Origin: Candidatus Saccharimonadota bacterium
GTDB lineage: Bacteria > Patescibacteriota > Saccharimonadia > Saccharimonadales > Saccharimonadaceae
Direction: 5' to 3'
Assembly: GCA_017537745.1 (NCBI GenBank)
Contig: JAFYKF010000011.1
Coordinates: 36,779-100,778 of the forward strand
Length of the DNA: 64,000 bases
In this document: positions 40,661 through 49,609 of the stretch, one piece after another
How positions within the stretch are numbered: the first letter of the stretch is position 1
Layout of the letters: each line of letters opens with the position of its first letter
Translations under genes and position numbers: made by a program
Notes under the pieces: generated by a model
What the model was told of the DNA's origin: nothing
Seen by the model: only the letters and a program-made list of their open reading frames with translations
Database searches by the model: none

Positions 40661-40669
40661 TGCTATAAT
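40661..40669 (+). promoter_or_regulatory. Extended -10 promoter of the Pta-like/glmM operon
   Basis: TGCTATAAT, -10 at 40664-40669, 6 bases before ATG 40676. Leaderless geometry. Confidence 0.65.
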
Positions 40670-40675
40670 TAACCT

Positions 40676-41437
40676 ATGAAAATAGTTTTTCCAGAACTCA
40701 ATAACAACCAAATCGCCAAAGAAGCGACTAATCATTTTCCCGAAATCACTTGGCTAACAAGCAATACGTTAGACGAGGCTGCCGAATTAGTCAAAACCGG
40801 CGAAGCAGATTCTATGATCTCCGGCCTCGACTATTCATCTCGCGATGTTGTTATTACTTACAAAAACCACATCCCACTAAAATCCAACTTCTTCTCCAGT
40901 TGTTTCATCATGAAACGTCCAAGTGACAATTATCACCTTACTCTTGCCGATTGCGGCATCAACAAACTTCCAAACGAAGAACAGTTCTACACTATTGTAG
41001 AAGATACCGGTATAACTCACCAAATTTATTTTAATGAACAACCCAAAATCGCCATGCTCTCCTATTCCACCTACGGTTCTGGTGGCAAAAATCCCGATCT
41101 CGAAAGAATTCACAATGTTATTAACAGAATCAAAGAAAACCACCCCGATTGGCTCATCGATGGCGAAATGCAACTCGATGCCGCCATTTCACAAGAAGTT
41201 GCCGCCAAAAAAACTACCAATTCCCCGCTCCAAGGTTCTGCCAATATCCTAATTGCTCCAGATTTAAATTCCGGCAATATATTATATAAGTCTCTGGAAC
41301 GCTTTGGCAATTTCACCGCCGCTGGTCCTATCATCCAAGGTTTTATCAAACCTCTCGCCGATCTCTCCCGCGGCAGCACTGTAGAAGACACCATAAGCAC
41401 CATCGATGTAATCACAAAACTACTAGAAAGGAACTAA
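40676..41437 (+). CDS. Phosphate acetyl/butyryltransferase-like protein (short)
   Basis: A 253-residue protein resembling the PTA_PTB domain, about 70 shorter than usual phosphotransacetylase. Family-like segments: 'PKIAMLSYSTYGSGGKN' and 'DWLIDGEMQLDAAISQEVAA' (matching the P-xx-DGElQ-DAA signature), then 'ANILIAPDLNSGNILYKSLERFG' (split motif NxLIxPDLxxGNIxYK), and 'PLADLSRGSTVEDTISTI'. All are canonical for acyl-CoA/acyl-phosphate transferases. The shortened N-terminal domain leaves activity uncertain. It directly precedes glmM (no gap) and a GNAT gene, so it may supply acetyl-CoA or acetyl-P for amino-sugar acetylation; that link is inference. Confidence 0.8.
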   Translation: MKIVFPELNNNQIAKEATNHFPEITWLTSNTLDEAAELVKTGEADSMISGLDYSSRDVVITYKNHIPLKSNFFSSCFIMKRPSDNYHLTLADCGINKLPNEEQFYTIVEDTGITHQIYFNEQPKIAMLSYSTYGSGGKNPDLERIHNVINRIKENHPDWLIDGEMQLDAAISQEVAAKKTTNSPLQGSANILIAPDLNSGNILYKSLERFGNFTAAGPIIQGFIKPLADLSRGSTVEDTISTIDVITKLLERN

Positions 41438-42754
41438 ATGAAATATTTTGGTACTGACGGCATCAGACAAGAAGCCGCCAAATTTACAAAAGACTTTATC
41501 AACTCCATCATTGCTGGCCTCGCCGACTACGCCGGCACCGACAAAAAAGTTCTTATCGGCGGCGACACCCGCGAGTCTTCCGAATGGATCTTACAAGACC
41601 TTGCTAGCACCCTTGAATCACTTGGCTTCGAATACGCCTCAGTTGAAGTTTTGCCGACTCCAGCCATCAGCTACTGCTTTTACGAAATGGGCTTCGATTT
41701 TGCCATTGACGTCACCGCCTCTCATAATCCATACACAGATAATGGCATTAAAATTTTTGAACGCGGCCCAAGCTCCGGCATCAAACTTACCGAACCAGGT
41801 TGTGAGGCAATCGAAAAAGCCTTAGAAGAACACAAAACTATCAATACTATCTCCACCACAGACCGCGCCAGCCTCCATGATGAAGCTGTAGAAGTTTATA
41901 AAGAACACCTTCTAGCCTACATTAAAGAGGCTAATTTTTCTAACCTCAAAATCGGCATGGACTGTGCTAATGGTGCTATGAGCGTAATAAGTAAATCAAT
42001 CTTTGAAGATTTAGGCGCAACGGTTGAAGTTATTTCCGCCAACGCCAACTACGGTCAAGATATTAACGCCAATTGCGGCTCCACTCACCTCGAACAACTT
42101 AAATCCCTCGTCAAAGAAAACAATCTAGATTTTGGCATTGCTTATGACGGCGATGGCGACCGCACTCTTCTGGTTGACCGCGAAGGTAAAGAAGTCGATG
42201 GTGACGAAATTATTGCCATTCTTGCCAATTATCTAAACCTCGACAAAATTGCCATCACTGTCATGGCTAACCAGGGTATTATCAATTGGGCTTCAGCCAA
42301 CAATATTCATGCCGAAATCACCGCCGTAGGTGATTCCAACGTCGCCGAAGCCATGCGTACTCATCAAATTGAAATTGGCGGGGAACAATCTGGTCACATC
42401 ATTCTTCCAGGTGAACCAACCGGTGACGGTATGCTTACCTCGCTAATGGTCACCAAAGTTGTCGCAGAAACCCAAAAACCCCTCAGCGAACTCGCCAGCA
42501 TCATTACTAAATTCCCTCAAGTTATTGTCAACATGTCCGCCACGCCAGAACAAAAAGCCAATCTTAAAACTTCTGAGTCAACTAAGAAATTACTTCTAGA
42601 ATACGACGAAAAACTCAAATCCGTCGATGGCCGTCTTCTCGTCCGTCCTTCTGGCACCGAGCCATTAATCCGTATTACCATGTGGGGAAATGACGAATCA
42701 GCAATTACTGCTCTCGCCAACGAATTAAAAGATAAATTAGGAGAAACCCTATGA
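41438..42754 (+). CDS. glmM: Phosphoglucosamine mutase
   Basis: A 438-residue GlmM-type mutase converting glucosamine-6-P to glucosamine-1-P for UDP-GlcNAc and peptidoglycan. Start 'MKYFGTDGIRQEA' is the GlmM signature. The phosphoserine loop is 'DVTASHNPYTDNGIKIF' (Ser at about 94), the metal loop 'GIAYDGDGDRTLLVDREGKE' (about 231-250), the sugar loop 'IGGEQSGHIILPG' and the phosphate loop 'LVRPSGTEPLIRITMWG' near the C-terminus. Length is normal. Ribosome binding site AAAGGAAC. Its stop overlaps the GNAT start by four bases. GlmS is at 49610. Confidence 0.93.
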   Translation: MKYFGTDGIRQEAAKFTKDFINSIIAGLADYAGTDKKVLIGGDTRESSEWILQDLASTLESLGFEYASVEVLPTPAISYCFYEMGFDFAIDVTASHNPYTDNGIKIFERGPSSGIKLTEPGCEAIEKALEEHKTINTISTTDRASLHDEAVEVYKEHLLAYIKEANFSNLKIGMDCANGAMSVISKSIFEDLGATVEVISANANYGQDINANCGSTHLEQLKSLVKENNLDFGIAYDGDGDRTLLVDREGKEVDGDEIIAILANYLNLDKIAITVMANQGIINWASANNIHAEITAVGDSNVAEAMRTHQIEIGGEQSGHIILPGEPTGDGMLTSLMVTKVVAETQKPLSELASIITKFPQVIVNMSATPEQKANLKTSESTKKLLLEYDEKLKSVDGRLLVRPSGTEPLIRITMWGNDESAITALANELKDKLGETL

Positions 42755-43191
42755 AAATTACTACCTTAACCGAATACACACCAGAAACCGCTACCAGAAT
42801 TAGGGAACTATTAATCCAGCTCTCTCGTTCCAAAAAAGACCGCGGTGAAATCCCCAAAGAATGGTTCGACGAACTTATTGCTTCCCCATTCCACGACATG
42901 CTTCTCGCTATCGACGATAATGGTAAAATACAAGGCATTGCTACCGTATCAATTATTATGGGTCCAATCGTCCGCAAAAACACTTACCTCGAAGATTTCG
43001 TAACTGACGAGTCTGTTCGTGGCCAAGGTGTTGGCAGCCAACTTTGGGAAGCCATTTTGCAATGGTCGCTCGCCCATGGCTGCAAAGAGCTCAACTTCAC
43101 TTCTGGCAAAGGACGTGAAGAAGCCTGGGAATTCTATCAACATAAAGGCGCCGAAATCTACGATACTAATTTCTTCAAAAAAGCTATCTGA
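42751..43191 (+). CDS. GNAT-family N-acetyltransferase
   Basis: A 146-residue acetyl-CoA-dependent transferase. Motif A is 'DFVTDESVRGQGVGSQLW' (about 86-103, with the R/Q-xx-G-x-G/A pyrophosphate loop Q-G-V-G). Motif B is 'AWEFYQHKGAEIYDTNFFKK'. Translational coupling to glmM (ATGA overlap) suggests the substrate could be glucosamine phosphate, which would stand in for the acetyltransferase half of GlmU. The sequence alone does not show that; other amine substrates are possible. Confidence 0.85.
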   Translation: MKITTLTEYTPETATRIRELLIQLSRSKKDRGEIPKEWFDELIASPFHDMLLAIDDNGKIQGIATVSIIMGPIVRKNTYLEDFVTDESVRGQGVGSQLWEAILQWSLAHGCKELNFTSGKGREEAWEFYQHKGAEIYDTNFFKKAI

Positions 43192-43195
43192 CTAC

Positions 43196-43229
43196 AAAAA
43201 ACAGCCCCCATCCACGGAGGCTGTTTTTT
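43196..43229 (+). terminator. Intrinsic terminator after the GNAT gene
   Basis: Stem AAAAACAGCCcCC / GGaGGCTGTTTTT, loop ATCCAC, T7 run. It also faces the convergent gene ending at 43238. Confidence 0.88.
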
Positions 43230-43237
43230 TATAATAA

Positions 43238-44557
43238 TTAATCTGCGCAGAAATAAACCTGACCTTCATATTTTGGCACAGTCACTGCAAAACCACCATC
43301 ATTTTTAACTATCTTCGTCTCGCTTTCACACTTAGCATCAAAGAAGATTTCAATAATCGACTGATCATGGTTATAACGATATTCATCTGTTATAGCATCT
43401 ACCTCAGCATAAAAATTCAAGCTAGCAGGAGATGTGCTATTCCTTAGATGCGACAATTCCCCGACATAATCCCGGAAGAAATCTTCTGCTTCAGAATCAG
43501 TTACGTAGTTCTCCTGATACGGCATCAAAATACCAATCCCACATGCAATCTCTTCACCATGGATATTGGTACAAGTATTTGAAAACATCGACGTATATTC
43601 AGGATACCTACCGTAATCAGCATAAAACTCTTTGAGCGCCGCTGCAACTTTTTTGATATCATTCTTGGCATTCAAATCTTGTGGTGCTTCATTCTTTGTA
43701 GCTGAACTCTGTTCTACATAACTCGCTGGATCCGAATAACTCCGATCAGGGAAGCCTATTCCAGCCAGCACCTGATCCGCAGTATCCGTAGAATCAGCCA
43801 ACAACTCTATTGCAGCGTTTTTATAGGCCGCAATATAATGATAACCGCCAGAATATGCCGTAATATACATCTTTACAAATTCATCGCTGTTTTCTAACAC
43901 TACACCATCACTAGGTAGATTTTCAGCGTTTTTTCTTATCATTTCCGCATAATACTCAATTTCATTAAATGACTTATCCGTAAAAACAATCTCAAACTCA
44001 AACATACCATCCGGAATCTCATCGTAATAATCTGTATCCGTCGTATTACACCAATATGCACCAGTTACACGTGAAAGGAAATCGTCATCAGAGGCTAATT
44101 CGTCTATATCCTCCAACTCTAACCAAATATTACCATGAGACTCGCAATATTTCTTGGCACTTTCTACCGTTGGAACCGCCGAGTTATCAATTGTTCCACC
44201 ATATAGCCCAGCCCCAATACCACCATAGTTATTTTTGCCAGTTGTCTTGCCATCACCAAAAATACCACTACCATTAAACAAATTCTGCAACTGAACCACA
44301 CCAGTAAATTGCAATATCAGTAAAGTCCCCACTATACCCAAAAACACTGCTAATGTCACAATAAGAGCAATCATCCCACCATGCGACTTTTCCTTTACCA
44401 CCACTTGTACCGGTACCTGTGCTGAACCCGAAGCATCAGCCTGGGCTACTTCTTCTTGTTTTTTCTCTTCGCCCACAGCCTCAACCGACTTTTCCTCGAC
44501 TTGCTGAGTTTCCTCCGTTATTTTAACTTTATTGTCTGGTTTTGGTTCTTCGCCCAT
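43238..44557 (-). CDS. Bitopic surface protein with pilin-like C-terminal domain (A)
   Basis: A 439-residue protein. The cytoplasmic N-terminus (1-58) is Glu/Lys/Gln-rich. One membrane helix follows ('GGMIALIVTLAVFLGIVGTLLIL', about 60-82), then 'FTGVVQLQNLFN', an extracytoplasmic domain with Cys pairs (about 110-290) and a C-terminal domain. That domain begins 'NDIKKVAAALKEFYADYGRYP', the GspG/pilin-like pattern of a helix followed by Y-P, and ends 'GGFAVTVPKYEGQVYFCAD'. It is a paralogue of the next gene (44577-45578): both share the helix-'VQLQNLFN' junction and the C-terminal domain. Its role is unknown, probably at the envelope. Confidence 0.75.
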   Translation of the reverse strand: MGEEPKPDNKVKITEETQQVEEKSVEAVGEEKKQEEVAQADASGSAQVPVQVVVKEKSHGGMIALIVTLAVFLGIVGTLLILQFTGVVQLQNLFNGSGIFGDGKTTGKNNYGGIGAGLYGGTIDNSAVPTVESAKKYCESHGNIWLELEDIDELASDDDFLSRVTGAYWCNTTDTDYYDEIPDGMFEFEIVFTDKSFNEIEYYAEMIRKNAENLPSDGVVLENSDEFVKMYITAYSGGYHYIAAYKNAAIELLADSTDTADQVLAGIGFPDRSYSDPASYVEQSSATKNEAPQDLNAKNDIKKVAAALKEFYADYGRYPEYTSMFSNTCTNIHGEEIACGIGILMPYQENYVTDSEAEDFFRDYVGELSHLRNSTSPASLNFYAEVDAITDEYRYNHDQSIIEIFFDAKCESETKIVKNDGGFAVTVPKYEGQVYFCAD

Positions 44558-44576
44558 TTTCCTCCTTTAATTATTA

Positions 44577-45578
44577 TTAATCAACACAATAATACGATTC
44601 CTCATCGGCATCCGCTACAATTACCGCAAAACCGCCATCTCCTTGTAAGACTTTCTTTTCACTCTGGCAGAACGCATTATAAAAAACTTTAATATTCGCC
44701 TGACTCCAACCAGAATAATGTTCCTTCTCAGATTCAGCACTTAAATCCGCATAAAAGTTCAATGCCACCTTATCTCCCATCTGCATCAATTGCCCCAAAT
44801 AATCACGATAAAAATTTTTTACCTCGCTTTCACTATCTACACCCACTTCAGCCGGAAATTGAAACTCTTCACACGCGATTACTTTTCCGCCCGAATTTAA
44901 ACACTCTGCGTCCACAATCGTTTTTATTGCCGGCAAATCCCCAGAATGATCTGTCATGTATTGTTTCAAAGCAACTGACACTTTTTTTATATTATCTTGC
45001 GCAATTAAATCTTCTTGTTTCTCCTTCTCTACAACGAAATTATCACTCGCTTCTTCACCTTTTTGACCCAAAAAAGAAACGTTGCCAAAATTAAACAAAT
45101 TCTGCAACTGAACCGTTCCCATTAAATGTAAAACCAACAAAGTCACTATACAACCTAAAGCAAAAAACAAAACCGCCACCAAAGCAATTATTCCACCAGA
45201 AAATTTCTTTTTTTCCGCAACTTGCCCCTTCTCCTGGACAGGCTTCTGTTCCGAATTTGGAATAACCACCTGCGGCTCAGTTGTCTCTTGTGTTTTTTCT
45301 TGAACTGGCTCCTGCATCATAGCATTCTGCACCGGCTCTTGCACTATCTCCTGAACTAAATCTTGCATCTGACCTTGTGGCAATTCCTGTTCCGGTTCTG
45401 GTTCCACCACCGGCAGTTCTGGTTCCGCCACCGGCTCCTCCACCGGTTCCTGCGCCAGTTCCTCAGCCATCTCCTGTACTAATTCCTGGCTTGGTTCTTG
45501 AATTTGCTCATCCAAAATTGGCTGCCCATTAGTCGCCTCAACCTCGCTAGTACTTTCTGCCTTCAGCCCATCTTCCAT
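44577..45578 (-). CDS. Bitopic surface protein with Glu/Pro/Gln repeats and pilin-like domain (B)
   Basis: A 333-residue paralogue of the previous gene. Residues 1-120 are a disordered cytoplasmic tract of imperfect repeats of the type Q-E-P-V-Q-E ('QEIVQEPVQNAMMQEPVQE'). A membrane helix ('GGIIALVAVLFFALGCIVTLLVL', about 128-150) and 'MGTVQLQNLFNFG' follow. The C-terminal domain begins 'DNIKKVSVALKQYMTDHSGD' and ends 'GGFAVIVADADEESYYCVD'. It lies 19 bases upstream of paralogue A and just downstream of the polysaccharide genes, so the pair may be coexpressed with them. No known function. Confidence 0.75.
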   Translation of the reverse strand: MEDGLKAESTSEVEATNGQPILDEQIQEPSQELVQEMAEELAQEPVEEPVAEPELPVVEPEPEQELPQGQMQDLVQEIVQEPVQNAMMQEPVQEKTQETTEPQVVIPNSEQKPVQEKGQVAEKKKFSGGIIALVAVLFFALGCIVTLLVLHLMGTVQLQNLFNFGNVSFLGQKGEEASDNFVVEKEKQEDLIAQDNIKKVSVALKQYMTDHSGDLPAIKTIVDAECLNSGGKVIACEEFQFPAEVGVDSESEVKNFYRDYLGQLMQMGDKVALNFYADLSAESEKEHYSGWSQANIKVFYNAFCQSEKKVLQGDGGFAVIVADADEESYYCVD

Positions 45579-45583
45579 TTTTT

Positions 45584-47077
45584 CTACTTATTCTTAATTA
45601 CCTTAATTGTATCACACTCGTCTTTATTATCCAACATTGCAAAAACGATTACCGGCATCAGATAAATATGCAAAGCATTTGGTAATCCCGCGAAAAAGAA
45701 TAACGACACTCCATACGCCACAAATAAAGTCAGTAATAGAGAATTAATTGGTAATCGTATTACTAGTTTCAAAACAAATACCAAAAGTATTACCAGAAAC
45801 ACAATACCGACTAAACCAGTTTCTAGCAAAACCGAAACATACTGGTTCTGTACTATCTCATTAGCATTATCAATTAATCCAGCCTCCTGCATCGCTCTAC
45901 CAGCCCCACCCAAACCAACACCAAACATTACATTTCCAAAACTACTACTCCAAACAGACAGGGCATTACTAGTCATCTTTTTTCTTTCTTCAGTGGATTC
46001 TGTCACATATCCATCAAAAATCGCATTCTCTTTTGCGACAACATCGTCAGCCGACTCCGTCGTTTCACTACTCACCATCTCGGTACTTGCAATTGCCACC
46101 GGAGCATCCACATCTACCGGCGTCTCATTTATCTTTTCCCGTAAATCAATAATTCCAAGCGACAAATGGTTCAATGCTTTCACTATCGCTGATTTATAGG
46201 TATCATTTGTCGGCCCCAACTCCGCCATAACACCCTGCGCATTCAAAGTAAAGGCAAAAGAGAGAATTATCATCCCCCAAACCAACCCCACTTTTTTCCA
46301 CACCTTTCCCCACCCACTTTTCTTTGCTTTTACTAGTATAAAAGCAGTCAAAAACACCATCCCCACTCCAAATGCATAAATCGCCCCCCTCGAAAACGTC
46401 AAGAACAACGTCACCGTGAATATCATGAAATATAATACTAGTAATTTAGAGCGCTCCCGCACTAAATTACTAGTATTATATTTCAAAATTAGCCATCCCG
46501 TCACGATCGTTGGCGCAATCAACAAGTTTCCCATAAACTGCGGCTCAATCGCAAACCCATTTGGATGTGGAAACCCAAACATCAAGCTTACGCATCCTTG
46601 ACAAAGCAAACTGCACTCTCGTCCTACACCCACAATGTCCAAAATACATTGCACAAAACACCAGATGCAAACAATCAGCGACGCACCCAAGAAGATCTTT
46701 AACATCTTCTGCCGAAATCCCGAATTCATCACCTCGTCTCTCAAAACCAGAATTGCAAATACCGCAATATACAAAGCCCACATTATCCCCGCCGTCAGCA
46801 CGCCACGCAAAACATTATCAGACCATATTATTGACAAACTAGCAAAAACAGGAAATAACAGATATTTCCATTTTTGGCCAAATAAAACCAGTTTTTTCTG
46901 CAAACCCATTAAAATCAGCGCAACAATATCAAACAACACCAACCAAATTAATGGTATTGACAGCTCAAAATTCATCGTCTCATCATGACCTAGCGTAATC
47001 ACAGGGAAATACGAGAAATAAAGCGCCGCAGGAAACAATAGCAGCAAGAACTTATAGATCTTTCTTATCTTCTGCAC
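45584..47077 (-). CDS. O-antigen ligase/polymerase-like membrane protein
   Basis: A 497-residue polytopic protein with about 11 membrane helices. The large extracytoplasmic loop, between about residues 290 and 385, is typical of O-antigen ligase (WaaL) and Wzy polymerases: it begins 'MAELGPTNDTYKSAIVKAL' and includes 'GNVMFGVGLGGAGRAMQEAG' and 'VQNQYVSVLLETGLVGI'. These E-x-G-x-x-G and 'N-x-Y' elements are Wzy_C-like. It probably joins or polymerises a lipid-linked glycan. It overlaps the upstream glycosyltransferase gene by 26 bases, so the three polysaccharide genes form one operon. Confidence 0.85.
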   Translation of the reverse strand: MQKIRKIYKFLLLLFPAALYFSYFPVITLGHDETMNFELSIPLIWLVLFDIVALILMGLQKKLVLFGQKWKYLLFPVFASLSIIWSDNVLRGVLTAGIMWALYIAVFAILVLRDEVMNSGFRQKMLKIFLGASLIVCIWCFVQCILDIVGVGRECSLLCQGCVSLMFGFPHPNGFAIEPQFMGNLLIAPTIVTGWLILKYNTSNLVRERSKLLVLYFMIFTVTLFLTFSRGAIYAFGVGMVFLTAFILVKAKKSGWGKVWKKVGLVWGMIILSFAFTLNAQGVMAELGPTNDTYKSAIVKALNHLSLGIIDLREKINETPVDVDAPVAIASTEMVSSETTESADDVVAKENAIFDGYVTESTEERKKMTSNALSVWSSSFGNVMFGVGLGGAGRAMQEAGLIDNANEIVQNQYVSVLLETGLVGIVFLVILLVFVLKLVIRLPINSLLLTLFVAYGVSLFFFAGLPNALHIYLMPVIVFAMLDNKDECDTIKVIKNK

Positions 47078-48179
47078 TCAAAACCTCCTTTACCACCTTA
47101 CGCATCTCGCTATCGAATCTTTCAGCCGCAAACCCATCCGCCGTTTGGGAAATTTTAGCTCGGTCAAACTTCACTTTTTCAAACTTAATAATCGCCTCAA
47201 CAAGGGAATTAACCGTCTGTTTCTCGAACAATACCCCATTTTTCCCATCATCCACATAATCCAAAGCTCCACCCTTACCAAAAGCAATCACCGGACAACC
47301 AGCCGAAAGAGCCTCCACCGGCGCAATTCCAAACGGCTCCATACTAGGGAACAAGTAGCCTTTTGCACCTGCCAAATACTTTACCAGTTCCTTTTTCCCC
47401 ACTAGCGGCACGAATTTTATCAAACTCGATCCCCTCGCCATCTTCACCAAATTATTATGCTCCGGCCCCTCACCTACCACTATTAATGGTTTCTCCAATT
47501 TAAGACACGCTTTTACTGCAAGATCCAATCGCTTCCAAGTCACCTGCCGCGAAGTCGTAATATAATAATCGCACATCTTATCTTCACCATGATATTTAAA
47601 ATCTTCCACTTCTACCGGCGGATGAACCACCACGGCGTCTTTCTTATAATACTTAGCAATCAACTCTTTCGCATATTCGCTAATCGTCACAAACTGATCC
47701 ACCTGTGATGCTGCTTTAAAATCTGCCCGCCGAAGTGGCTTCACCATTAGTTTAAAAAAGAATCTTACTAAAGGATTTAAAATTCCAAAGCCAGGTTTTT
47801 CCACATATTCATCATACATTTGCCAATAATACTGCGTGGGCACATGGCAATAACACACGTGCACACCATTTGGCACTCGCACTGCCTTCGCCTCCGCCCC
47901 AGTCACCGAAATCACCAAATCATATCGCGACAAATCAAGATGTGAAAACCACCTCTGCCTCAAAGGGCCCAGAAATCGACGCAACCTAGCAGGGAAAACT
48001 CGAAGCCATCCCGTCCGCACATCTGCATCCAAAAACCAATCAATTCCCTTTGGCGAATATTGCGATGTATAAATTGGCGCTTTTGGATATAATTTATGTA
48101 CCGCTAGCAAAACCTTCTCTGCCCCACCAACATTCGTCAGCCAATCACAGACTATTGCCACCCTCAAATCATCTTTCAT
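47052..48179 (-). CDS. Glycosyltransferase family 4
   Basis: A 375-residue GT-B glycosyltransferase. The N-terminal domain begins 'RVAIVCDWLTNVGGAEKVLL' with the GGAE acceptor-side loop. The C-terminal domain has 'YYITTSRQVTWKRLDLAVKA', 'PLIVVGEGPEHNNLVKMA' and the E-x7-E retaining motif in 'MEPFGIAPVEALSAGCPVIA', followed by 'GKGGALDYVDDGKNGVLFE'. It transfers a nucleotide-activated sugar to a lipid-linked acceptor at the cytoplasmic face; sugar unknown. The start overlaps the preceding sugar transferase stop by four bases. Confidence 0.9.
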   Translation of the reverse strand: MKDDLRVAIVCDWLTNVGGAEKVLLAVHKLYPKAPIYTSQYSPKGIDWFLDADVRTGWLRVFPARLRRFLGPLRQRWFSHLDLSRYDLVISVTGAEAKAVRVPNGVHVCYCHVPTQYYWQMYDEYVEKPGFGILNPLVRFFFKLMVKPLRRADFKAASQVDQFVTISEYAKELIAKYYKKDAVVVHPPVEVEDFKYHGEDKMCDYYITTSRQVTWKRLDLAVKACLKLEKPLIVVGEGPEHNNLVKMARGSSLIKFVPLVGKKELVKYLAGAKGYLFPSMEPFGIAPVEALSAGCPVIAFGKGGALDYVDDGKNGVLFEKQTVNSLVEAIIKFEKVKFDRAKISQTADGFAAERFDSEMRKVVKEVLSAEDKKDL

Positions 48180-49600
48180 TTCGCCCCATCCCGCTTCAAG
48201 ACCGCCCCAATTGTCTTAAAGAAAATCTGCGCATCAAGCACCAAAGACCAATTCATCACGTAATAAATATCGAGCGCCCGCCTCTCTTCAAACGGGATAT
48301 TGCGCCGCCCAGACACTTGTGCAAAACCCGTCAGCCCAGACTTCACAGACAAAATCAAAGACCTATCGCCATAATCGCGCAATTCCCCCGGAATCAATGC
48401 GCGCGGTCCAATCAACGAAATATCACCCTTCAAAATATTAATCAACTGCGGCAATTCATCAATCGAAGTCTTCCGAATAAATGCTCCAAATTTTGTAATC
48501 CGCGGATCATTTTTAAGATAATCGCCACCCTTTCGATACTTCTTTATGAGCTCTGGCTTCCCCATTTTGATAAATGCTTCTTCCGGCGTCATTCCACTAT
48601 ATTCCGGCTTCATTGATCGAAACTTATAACAAGTAAACTTCCTGTTGTACCTTGTCAGCCTTTCATCTTTAAAAATCGCCGGTGCTTTCAAATTCGATAA
48701 CTTCAAAATCAACCACACCAACACCATCGGTATCGCCGCAATAATAATTGCAACCAAAGAAAACACAATATCAAATGTTCGCTTTATCACTGCCATGCCA
48801 CCAGTTAGTGGCGTCAATTTCACCAACACCGCAGGAGTGTTTCCAACCAATTCCAATTCCCCAAAATGCGAAGAAAGCGCCGTTTCGCTAGGCACAAAAT
48901 AATATAACATATGCCGAAGAATTGCCTGCCGATATACGTACTCCGTCGCTTTCTCATCCGTCTGAAAAATCACATCTGCCCTTGCTTTCTTTAGTGCATC
49001 CTTCAGCGACGAATACTGACGAGCTTTCAAATCCTTCGGTATATATTTTCGATTTGCCACAATCCCAACCAAACGATACCCAGACTCTGGCGTAGCCGTA
49101 ATATAGTCCGCAAGATATTCCGTGCTTCGATTATTCCCTATTATTACAACCCGCTTTGTACCATAGTTCTTCTTGAAAATCTGCCGCGCCACCAGCACAA
49201 TAAGCATCCGTTCAAACATCAAAAACGCAAACGCGAGTATCGTTGTTAATATCACAATCACTTTTACTGGAAACAAATTCTTATCCGTAAAATAACCGTA
49301 AACAATCAAAGCCGCCGAACTAAGTACCGCCGCCAAAAACACCCTCCCCACTTCAGACACTCTGGATTTATTCAAAAACACCGCTTTTCGATAAAGCCCC
49401 AACGCTGCCAACACTATCAACATTATTGGCACCAGCCATGCAATTTCTACTACAAATTCAAATAACTGCGACTCAAAATAGTACGGTCTCGGATCAACAT
49501 GCACCCGCACTGCATAAGCAGTTGCAAACGATAAAATCAGCATCAAACCGTCGCCAATAATCAGCGCGATTCTTAAAAACAAATCTGATTTGCTTTTCAT
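48176..49600 (-). CDS. Polyprenyl-phosphate sugar-1-phosphate transferase (WbaP/EpsL type)
   Basis: A 474-residue membrane enzyme that loads the first sugar phosphate onto undecaprenyl phosphate and starts a surface polysaccharide. It has four N-terminal helices and a Rossmann-like CoA-binding segment ('VVIIGNNRSTEYLADYI'). The C-terminal bacterial sugar transferase domain contains 'KRTFDIVFSLVAIIIAAIP', 'FTCYKFRSMKPEYSG', 'RKTSIDELPQLINILKGD', 'SLIGPRALIPGEL' and 'VKSGLTGFAQVSGRR'. First gene of the three-gene glycan operon; 10 bases downstream of glmS on the same strand, so it may also be read from the glmS promoter. Confidence 0.93.
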   Translation of the reverse strand: MKSKSDLFLRIALIIGDGLMLILSFATAYAVRVHVDPRPYYFESQLFEFVVEIAWLVPIMLIVLAALGLYRKAVFLNKSRVSEVGRVFLAAVLSSAALIVYGYFTDKNLFPVKVIVILTTILAFAFLMFERMLIVLVARQIFKKNYGTKRVVIIGNNRSTEYLADYITATPESGYRLVGIVANRKYIPKDLKARQYSSLKDALKKARADVIFQTDEKATEYVYRQAILRHMLYYFVPSETALSSHFGELELVGNTPAVLVKLTPLTGGMAVIKRTFDIVFSLVAIIIAAIPMVLVWLILKLSNLKAPAIFKDERLTRYNRKFTCYKFRSMKPEYSGMTPEEAFIKMGKPELIKKYRKGGDYLKNDPRITKFGAFIRKTSIDELPQLINILKGDISLIGPRALIPGELRDYGDRSLILSVKSGLTGFAQVSGRRNIPFEERRALDIYYVMNWSLVLDAQIFFKTIGAVLKRDGAK

Positions 49601-49609
49601 ACTCCCATT

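Noticed and set aside
48050..48616. 188-codon plus-strand frame opposite the glycosyltransferase and sugar transferase genes
   Set aside because: Crosses the overlap of two certain genes; no initiation signal; His/Arg/Pro-rich antisense composition.
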